DNA from: CAVQDV01 sp963711375
Lineage (GTDB): Bacteria; Pseudomonadota; Gammaproteobacteria; Coxiellales; Coxiellaceae
Reading direction: 5' to 3'
Assembly: GCA_963711375.1 (NCBI GenBank)
Contig: CAVQDV010000005.1
Coordinates: forward strand, 806,001-870,000
DNA length: 64,000 nucleotides
A program made the position numbers and the translations under genes. Below are positions 58,501 through 64,000 of the stretch, one piece after another (the stretch's first letter is position 1; each line of letters begins with the position of its first letter). Below the pieces are notes generated by a model. It did no database searches, was not told the DNA's origin, and was given only the letters and a program-made list of their open reading frames with translations.

Positions 58501-60985
58501 GCGGCCAATCCAGTTCGCTTATTAAGCCATCATCAATGATCGAAGCAAAAAAAATAAGCCCCTTTATAGGCGGACTATTTTCTTCTAGAGTGTTAATGAT
58601 TTTTTTTAGAGCGTCATAATTACCAAGATCCATATGATCGAAAATTTGAACTTTAATCTCATTTTTCTCTAAGTTTTCTAATACTGGCAAGGCCTCTGGC
58701 GGCGTGGACTCTGGACTTATTAAGCTTAAGTGTTTTGCGCCTTTTTCTCCATACCATTGCAATAATCGCAGTCCCAAACCAAAGGCGCCGACCACTAAAT
58801 AGGTGGCTTCTGTTTCAAAATGACCGAGAGGTTCAGTGGGAAAGTTAACTCGAACCAGGCGAGGCACCAAGCGTTTTTCTTTCTGCCAAACAATTTGATT
58901 TTCATTATCTTCAGCTAAAAGCTCCAAAAACAAACAATCTACTGATTGCTTCACATTGGCTTCTGAATCGAAAGAAAGCAAACGAATGCGAAATTCCGGA
59001 TATTCAATCGCTGCCGCTTTACATAAACCGCTTAGTGGCCCTTCGGCTAATGAAGCGCTCACCTTAGAAAGGTCATGTGAAAAACTTCTAGAAGAGGTAT
59101 TAGAATCTGATTTTCTGCGTAAAAACGCCTGAGAATCGCTTTGAGAACGCTTCACCCTCTTTTCATGCAAACTAAAGCTTGAAACAAAAATGTGGGGCTG
59201 GACCGCAAAATTCCGTTTATTTAGGCTTTTAATTAAATGCAAAAATCCCTTGCAGGTAAAGCGATGGATGGATTGAAGCATGTCCAGACTAGGTTCTCCT
59301 TGAATTTCACGAAAAAGACCCCATAAATAAATAATACCCTTAATACCATTATTACAGGCCGGAGAATTGAGCAGATGATCAAAATCCTCTTCTTGATCAT
59401 TCCCTAAAATAAAGTGATTGTCATTTAATCGATTAAAATAGGCCCCGTTTTTGACGATCACGAAGCCTTGTTCATAAGCTGATAATTTCGCCGCCAATTC
59501 TTCGCCAAAATTACCCTCATCTGTAAAAATAAGCCAAATGCCCTTTTTTTGTAGGTTTTTGACTAATTCCAAAGGCTTAGGAATTTCTGACCACTGAACA
59601 TCATAGAGCCATTCTTGATAAGCATGTAATTTTAGTTCAATAAAAAATTGAATAATGGCTTCTGCTGTTCCGTATTGAAAGAAAAATGTTGGATTAATCT
59701 CTTCTTTAAATTTATCGCTGAGTAGGGCACGAAGTTCCATTAAAGAAATGGATTCGAAGCCAAGATCAATCAGTGGTGTGGTGAGGATAAATTTTCCTCT
59801 CACTTTTTCCCCTAATATTTCCATAATCGATTGTTCAACAAATGTGCCTATTTCCCCTTCGGTTAATTTTCCTGGTGCACTTTCTTTTGTGATTCTTTTG
59901 CGTGTACTTAAAGCATAATAAACTAAAACTCCATAAGCCTTATTCTCGACATCATTTGGACGATAATTAGGGATCAAGCTTTCAATAGAGGCACCATGTT
60001 TCTGATGCATATGCGGTATGGGATCCACAATTTCTCCAGAATTCGTGCAATAAATCAAATACTGCTCTGGCGTTAATTCTGGGTAATCACTATAATTTTT
60101 CCATCGTGTGATGCCTATTACTGTGGAAATATTGGGGCGAAACGTACACCACTGAAGCATCCATTCCAATAAATTATCACCTAAGCCAAGCCTAAAATAT
60201 TCAGGTAATACATTTAACGCTAATAGTTGAACGATACTACCTTTATCGTCTCGCAATTCAGAAATATTCACTGCATTTTTGGTAAATACGGCACTAATAT
60301 CCATAATTCTTTGTGAATAAACCACGGCAAAAATTGTATTTTCTTGCTCAATCACCAAGTGATCCTGGGGGTGCTGTGTGATTCGATTCCGAATGATCGT
60401 TTCTGACATAGCTATGGGTGCTGGCCACGTTATCTGCTCGATCTGCATGAGGGCTGATAAATCCGCTTCAACCGGATGACGAATATGATAATTCTGTTTA
60501 GAAAAATAAATCAGGTTGTAATGGGGTAGAGTGGAATTACTTCGATAAGTTTTACAATGGCCTATCTCAAAAAACCACTGATTTTTCGCAGCATTCATCA
60601 ACCAGGTATCCGCGGAATACTGAGAAAAAATAATGAGATGTTTTAGGGTTTCAAAATCTTGTTGCCAAAAAACTTCTGCTTGCATTTCGGTTTTGGGCAA
60701 CACAAAAATCAAAAGGGCTTGTGATAAATTTTTAGGGCCCATGGCTTGCTTGGATGCGAAAGTAAATAAAGCTAAGGGAAATTGTCCTAATACTTTTCCA
60801 CGAGGGGTGCTATTCTGAATGAAAGTGTAAAGATTGTTGATGAATTCACTGCTTTCTGTTCCTACAACAACGAGATTCCTTGGCTGTTGGGCTACTGGTT
60901 CTTTTGAAAAAATAAATAGCAGCATCTCGTTCAGATCAGCATTTATGTCAATTTCATATTCTTTGGGGAATAAAGAACCATACAT
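55592..60985 (-). CDS. AT-less polyketide synthase with GNAT starter domain (PksA)
   Basis: About 1797 residues; ATG 60985 has GGGAG seven bases upstream. Approximate order: adaptor-like N-terminus (1-160); GNAT acyltransferase 165-275 (PEYFRLGLGDNLLEW, acetyl-CoA loop); ACP ~410 (LGFESIS, Ser present); KR-like region 470-960 whose cofactor loop reads VVGAFGLG and whose catalytic Tyr is Arg (GKANRSTANA), so inactive; ACP-like ~1025 with Ala for the attachment Ser (SMGMDAIVL), so inactive; KS 1092-1510 with intact Cys/His/His; ACP ~1703 (EMGMNSL); and a charged helical docking tail. It should load an acyl starter through GNAT-ACP and pass the chain to PksB. First PKS of the operon. Confidence 0.92.
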   Translation of the reverse strand: MYGSLFPKEYEIDINADLNEMLLFIFSKEPVAQQPRNLVVVGTESSEFINNLYTFIQNSTPRGKVLGQFPLALFTFASKQAMGPKNLSQALLIFVLPKTEMQAEVFWQQDFETLKHLIIFSQYSADTWLMNAAKNQWFFEIGHCKTYRSNSTLPHYNLIYFSKQNYHIRHPVEADLSALMQIEQITWPAPIAMSETIIRNRITQHPQDHLVIEQENTIFAVVYSQRIMDISAVFTKNAVNISELRDDKGSIVQLLALNVLPEYFRLGLGDNLLEWMLQWCTFRPNISTVIGITRWKNYSDYPELTPEQYLIYCTNSGEIVDPIPHMHQKHGASIESLIPNYRPNDVENKAYGVLVYYALSTRKRITKESAPGKLTEGEIGTFVEQSIMEILGEKVRGKFILTTPLIDLGFESISLMELRALLSDKFKEEINPTFFFQYGTAEAIIQFFIELKLHAYQEWLYDVQWSEIPKPLELVKNLQKKGIWLIFTDEGNFGEELAAKLSAYEQGFVIVKNGAYFNRLNDNHFILGNDQEEDFDHLLNSPACNNGIKGIIYLWGLFREIQGEPSLDMLQSIHRFTCKGFLHLIKSLNKRNFAVQPHIFVSSFSLHEKRVKRSQSDSQAFLRRKSDSNTSSRSFSHDLSKVSASLAEGPLSGLCKAAAIEYPEFRIRLLSFDSEANVKQSVDCLFLELLAEDNENQIVWQKEKRLVPRLVRVNFPTEPLGHFETEATYLVVGAFGLGLRLLQWYGEKGAKHLSLISPESTPPEALPVLENLEKNEIKVQIFDHMDLGNYDALKKIINTLEENSPPIKGLIFFASIIDDGLISELDWPRFQSLLNLKVGGSWNLHTLTKNKDLDHFVLFSALGSTMDPRGKANRSTANAFLDALAFYRSMCGLKALTINWAPWGNEGMVFKSIVESRLPLGLRLLTADEGLDVLDYALTIKKSDIVIAPIDWRKFLTHYPEDQPLFHSMAQEIGLKKSEILQRFKKAREEERSEILKAYVRMHLRRVLQLKFSAHLNDDQNFMSMGMDAIVLSEFYNQMVQDLISELDLPSNFIHQNLSINTLSEALRELMDATNISEKMGMSYLPLNEPIAIIGMGCRFPGGANNPEEFWRILHNGVDAITEVPQDRWNIDAYYDANKEAPGKMYTRFGGFIDHVDLFDPEFFGISPREAEDMDPQQRIILEVTWDALENAAIPPSTLKGSKTGVFVGICFNDYGQLICQSGDMASVDNYYSTGNHYSVSAGRISYILGLEGPAMAIDTACSSSLVSIDNAIKHLHLGECELAIAGGVNLILAPESTINFCKSGMLSEDGRCKTFDEKASGYVRSEGCGIVILKRLSDAQKDKDRILAVIQATAINQDGASTGLTVPNQHAQENVIKAALKLANLKADDIHFVEAHGTGTALGDPIEVRAIAATYGENRSTENPLFLGSVKTNIGHTEAAAGMAGLMKCVLALQHEVIPKNLHFHHLNSYIEIDAEKIKIASSEIKWVQNETPRYAAISSFGFSGTNSHAILGEAPKLSESDPEKPPYLLLFSAKTENALLAQLAQFRTFLETYPEVNLSDVAYTLQVGREHFFYRKAIIGMTRKELLASLLSPIEKGLSNFIPEKLKNDAEKWLSGESIDWQKFYTEQSRQKISLPTYPFKRERYWARSLMGGALKEDQSDLIQYQDTITVDYVKAVVRQILGVKQDVPIDERKGFFEMGMNSLMATELQNILQTAVGDRCVLTSTMGFDYPNVEKLTDYLREQLNFKEAVVALSVEDLEREKIETEAKLKIEKVADENVMDELRKQMQRRKRNE

Positions 60986-61051
60986 CCACAAACTCCCGCG
61001 TTCGAACCCACTATTTCATTATAGAACATTTTGTAAACTTGGCCTAAAACA

Positions 61052-61720
61052 TCAATAGGATAGCCGACCACGCACGTCATCGAAGGGGATCATGACGTTC
61101 TTTTGATACGCAGGTCGCTCCTTCAAGCCATCATACCAGGCTTCAACTTGTGGTATTTTAGGTCTATCAATATCCAATTCAAAATAGCGATAGAAGATTG
61201 ATCCAATGGCAATATCGGCCAAAGAAAGCAATTCCCCACAAAGAAAGTCATTTTTTTTAATTTGATTATCTAATAAGGTAAAATGTTTCGAGCAGTTTGC
61301 AATACTCGAATTAATTAGCTTCCAATTGCGATCTTTTTCCGGAGTACGATAGTAAGCGAAAAAAACCCCAAGCAAAAAGTTCGGCTGCAAAACAGTCTGC
61401 AGCCAATCCATCCAAGCTTCTATTTTTGCACGTACTGCGGGATCTTTATTCCAAAAAGCTTTTTCACCATAACTCGCCGCTAGATATCTCAAAATACTAT
61501 GCGATTCCCACAGCACATTACCTTTATCTACAATGACCGGTATACGGCCATGCGGATTCATCGCTAAAAATTCTGGCGAATCTAAGCCATGAAAGAAACC
61601 TCCAATGGGAACGAGCTTGAAAGAAAGATTTAATTCATCAAGCAACCACATGACTTTTTGGGTATTAATAGAACCTTTTTGCCCCCAGACTGCCAAATTC
61701 TCACTCGTTAATTCAGGCAT
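61052..61720 (-). CDS. Glutathione S-transferase
   Basis: 222 residues: an N-terminal thioredoxin-like domain (NTQKVMWLLDEL; GRIPVIVD; LWESHSILRYLA, the glutathione-binding Glu-Ser) and an all-helical C-terminal domain (SLADIAIGSIFYRY). Ribosome site AGGAG seven bases before ATG 61720. It is placed between the halogenase-like gene and pksA in the same operon, so it may conjugate glutathione to an intermediate of the polyketide pathway. Ordinary detoxification is the alternative. Confidence 0.9.
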   Translation of the reverse strand: MPELTSENLAVWGQKGSINTQKVMWLLDELNLSFKLVPIGGFFHGLDSPEFLAMNPHGRIPVIVDKGNVLWESHSILRYLAASYGEKAFWNKDPAVRAKIEAWMDWLQTVLQPNFLLGVFFAYYRTPEKDRNWKLINSSIANCSKHFTLLDNQIKKNDFLCGELLSLADIAIGSIFYRYFELDIDRPKIPQVEAWYDGLKERPAYQKNVMIPFDDVRGRLSY

Positions 61721-61752
61721 ACTCTTGCTCCTCGCGAATAATTGTTTTAAGC

Positions 61753-63207
61753 TTACTCATTAACTTTTTGCAAACCTAAGTTTCCTTTTTCTAAGCGAAT
61801 AAAATATCCATTGATGGCGCTAGAACTATCTATTTTCAAGTCCTTTTCTCCCATCGATGCAAAAGGAGATTTAAGTTTATTGTCAGCCAGTTGTTCCCCT
61901 TTTTTACGAACAAAGGTCTCTAAAAAACAAGACTCCATATAAGAAATTATTTTCTTTGTTTTTTGTTCTGTCACGGGTTGATCTTTTTCCATGTCAAAAT
62001 TACCCGACAACATGGGCTGGATAGTGTCAAAAATTGCTTGCACATTTTCTCCTTTAATACCATGCAGCACCACATCTTCTTGATGAGTAATTTGCTGGTA
62101 TATAGCGGTTAACAGCAAAAGATATCGTGTATAGGCGGATCGAATATAAGTGTCATGAAAAATTGCGGCCTCATTTGGCGTACATTCACCTCGAATTACC
62201 GCGCAGAGAGTGGCGGCTGAAGAAAGGGCACCCAAAGTAGCCATGTGCAAACCTGTTGAAAGCAGTGGATCCAGAAAAGCAGCGGCGTCACCGGCGAGTC
62301 GAAAATTGTCACCCGAAAACTGCTGAGCAAAATAGGAATAATCATTCCAAAATTTAATTTCGCCCTCTTTGCTGGCTTCCGATAAAATATCTTTTATTCC
62401 CCACGCTAAATCAATTTTTGACTGATATATTTGTTCTTTGCTCAAATGTTGACTTTCAAGTTCTTTGAAAACTTGATCTGATATTACCACGCCAATACTG
62501 ATGGTCCCATTATGTAGGGGTATGGCCCAAACCCATCCAGAACCATCTGAAATGGCATTCATCAGGAATTCGCCAGGATGCTCTTCACCAGCATCATCTA
62601 CATAATGCTTGAAATTTTTCCAATAACCACAGAGCGCGACATTGGCAAGTGCAGGTTGAAACGTTCTATTTTTTAAAAAGCGATTCGATAATAAACCCGT
62701 TAGCCCAGAAGCATCGATGAGATAATCAAAATTAATGTCTCCTTCAGATTTATCCATTTTAATCCAGCGAGCACTAATTGGTTTTTCAGCCTCGAATATT
62801 ACATCTTTGATGCGGGTTTCTTGAAAAACTTTTGCTCCTCTTTTTTCAGCCGCATTCAACAAAAGCTCATCAAATTCCGATCGAATAACCTGATAACTGT
62901 ATTTGTATATCGGCTGCTTTCTAAAATCCGTATGGGCATCGGCAAGATCCTGCTTAATTTTCCAATTGGCACCATATTTTTTAATGAACCCATAATTATC
63001 GATTTCTTCTCGTAAGCCTAAAAATTCCAAAACCGGAAGTACTGACGGTACCATAGATTCTCCGATATGATATCGAGGGAAGAGATCTTTCTCGCACAGT
63101 ACAACATCAAGGCCTTCCTGCACTAAAAACATAGCGGCTAAAGAGCCCGCTGGTCCTCCTCCAATGATGAGGACTTGTGTTTTTTCAGGTATTATTTTTT
63201 TATTCAT
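61753..63207 (-). CDS. Flavin-dependent halogenase-like monooxygenase
   Basis: 484 residues. The Rossmann loop is GGGPAGS (residues 16-22). The halogenase hallmark WxWxIP is seen as SGWVWAIPL (~223), the lysine candidate lies in KKYGANW (~77), and GDAAAFLDPLLSTGLHMA matches the FAD-binding region of halogenases (FxDPxxSxG). It resembles the group acting on pyrrole, phenol or carrier-bound substrates (PrnC/PltA/CmlS-like) rather than simple geranylgeranyl reductases. AAGGAA before ATG 63207. A separate flavin reductase is not in the window. Placement in the PKS operon points to halogenation of the product or a starter. Confidence 0.82.
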   Translation of the reverse strand: MNKKIIPEKTQVLIIGGGPAGSLAAMFLVQEGLDVVLCEKDLFPRYHIGESMVPSVLPVLEFLGLREEIDNYGFIKKYGANWKIKQDLADAHTDFRKQPIYKYSYQVIRSEFDELLLNAAEKRGAKVFQETRIKDVIFEAEKPISARWIKMDKSEGDINFDYLIDASGLTGLLSNRFLKNRTFQPALANVALCGYWKNFKHYVDDAGEEHPGEFLMNAISDGSGWVWAIPLHNGTISIGVVISDQVFKELESQHLSKEQIYQSKIDLAWGIKDILSEASKEGEIKFWNDYSYFAQQFSGDNFRLAGDAAAFLDPLLSTGLHMATLGALSSAATLCAVIRGECTPNEAAIFHDTYIRSAYTRYLLLLTAIYQQITHQEDVVLHGIKGENVQAIFDTIQPMLSGNFDMEKDQPVTEQKTKKIISYMESCFLETFVRKKGEQLADNKLKSPFASMGEKDLKIDSSSAINGYFIRLEKGNLGLQKVNE

Positions 63208-63254
63208 AAAAATTCCTTATTCAGGAGTTCCAGTTAATTATAATTTTTTTTCTT

Positions 63255-64000
63255 TTAGCGACCAATAGCAAGACCTTCTTTTCGAGGGTCTGCCGCACCT
63301 AGCCAGCCACCATTTGGATTGCGGATAATGTTGGTGCTGCCGCTTACCATTTTTTTGCGTGTAATTTTTTCTCCCATTTTTTCCAGGGCATTTATTTGTG
63401 GTATGGGTGTGGAAGTTTCCTCAATGATTGGGGGTACATTCATCGCACATAAATTTGGGAAAGCATTCGCTTCCTTAGGGTTCATATGCATATCAAGCAT
63501 TAAAATTAAACTCTTGGCGACATAGCAAATAATAGGATTTCCGCCGGGTGCACCTGTAACGATATATAATGCATGATTGTTGTTAAAAACTAAGGTTGGT
63601 GCGATTGAAGAGCGTGGTCTTTTTCCTGCCTCAACTCGATTTGCAATTAATTTTCCATCTTTATCTTTAGGAGGAAGAGAAAAATCAGTTAATTCGTTAT
63701 TCAGGAAAAATCCATGTGTGAAAATATGGCTGCCAAATGTCCCTTCAACCGTAAGGGTGATTGAAATCGCATTTCCATCTTTATCTACAATGGAAATGGA
63801 CGTGGTGCCTGGTATTTTATTGCTGGTATCAGGAGCAAATTGCGAATTAGAATATTTTGGAGATCCCGCTTGTACTGGTGTTGTGAGAGGAGTGTTCGTT
63901 ATTAATTTGCTCCTTTCTTGCCAATATTCTGGTGACAATAAACCGGCAACTGGCTGCTTTACAAAAGCCGGATCCGCTAAATATTGATTTCGATCCGCGT
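63255..64000 (-). CDS. ggt: Gamma-glutamyltransferase, C-terminal part (runs off the window)
   Basis: Reading frame open to the window edge. Visible are NQYLADPAFV and VAGLLS before the autoprocessing site, then the Thr pair TTSISIVDKDGNAIS that starts the small subunit, GKRPRSSIAPT, TGAPGGNP and GAADPRKEGLA. The large subunit lies outside. The third residue of the usual TTH is Ser here. GGT removes the glutamyl group from glutathione conjugates, usually in the periplasm. It appears to be cotranscribed with the halogenase (47 bases apart), GST and PKS genes. Confidence 0.9.
   Translation of the reverse strand, partial: ADRNQYLADPAFVKQPVAGLLSPEYWQERSKLITNTPLTTPVQAGSPKYSNSQFAPDTSNKIPGTTSISIVDKDGNAISITLTVEGTFGSHIFTHGFFLNNELTDFSLPPKDKDGKLIANRVEAGKRPRSSIAPTLVFNNNHALYIVTGAPGGNPIICYVAKSLILMLDMHMNPKEANAFPNLCAMNVPPIIEETSTPIPQINALEKMGEKITRKKMVSGSTNIIRNPNGGWLGAADPRKEGLAIGR

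Overview
The window looks like chromosomal DNA of a Gram-negative gammaproteobacterium, most likely a host-associated member of the Legionellales (Legionella/Coxiella/Aquicella/Berkiella side). That placement is an inference. It rests on the protein sequences, the lptD-surA-pdxA-rsmA-apaH gene order with amgK-murU divergent to lptD, and three large eukaryote-interaction-type proteins of no recognised bacterial family. No rRNA, tRNA or CRISPR array was seen.

Positions 1-9.6 kb are housekeeping: elongation factor P (start cut off) with its lysine ligase epmA, gloA-psd, cca, a pterin/folate group (PTPS-family protein, MidA-type methyltransferase, folM, folB), dksA with a long histone-H1-like N-terminus, and dapF. 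Positions 9.9-14.6 kb hold two paralogous two-repeat outer membrane proteins with matching promoters, queC and a small secreted protein. Positions 14.7-23.7 kb are accessory: a small coiled-coil protein, an 892-residue candidate effector, an AbiE-type toxin-antitoxin locus with a broken toxin, a Fic enzyme fused to an antitoxin-like domain, a small LptM-type lipoprotein, an esterase and a stand-alone AAA ATPase with a perfect inverted-repeat operator. Positions 23.7-33.9 kb return to core genes: murU-amgK, then lptD-surA-pdxA-rsmA, a UspA protein, an S49 peptidase and apaH, ending against an EamA transporter. Positions 34-42.6 kb are accessory again: a 911-residue coiled-coil protein with a nuclear-localisation-like motif, carbonic anhydrase, an APC permease, a higBA-type module, and a 736-residue protein with a serine-hydrolase-like N-terminus, F-box-like and ankyrin-like segments and a C-terminal CaaX box (CLIM).

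Positions 42.7-64 kb are one minus-strand biosynthetic operon read as gamma-glutamyltransferase (cut by the window end), flavin-dependent halogenase-like protein, glutathione S-transferase, and two polyketide synthases of about 1797 and 4289 residues. PksA reads adaptor-GNAT-ACP-KR(dead)-ACP(dead)-KS-ACP. PksB reads KS-DH-KR-ACP-KS-ACP-KS-ACP-KS-AT remnant-DH-like-ACP-TE. No intact acyltransferase is visible, so the line should depend on a trans-acting AT encoded elsewhere. A GNAT starter, a halogenase, and GST plus GGT together suggest a halogenated, possibly thiol-bearing polyketide.

Two families of short palindromic repeats are scattered through gene 3' ends. One is a ~140-bp multi-hairpin element with 10-12 bp flanking direct repeats, which suggests mobility. 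The other is the 'CCCTCTCCCGCAAGGGGAGAGGG' type, which has overwritten the C-termini of at least six conserved proteins. Several genes have a good -10 box only 5-6 bases before the start codon and no Shine-Dalgarno sequence, suggesting leaderless transcripts.
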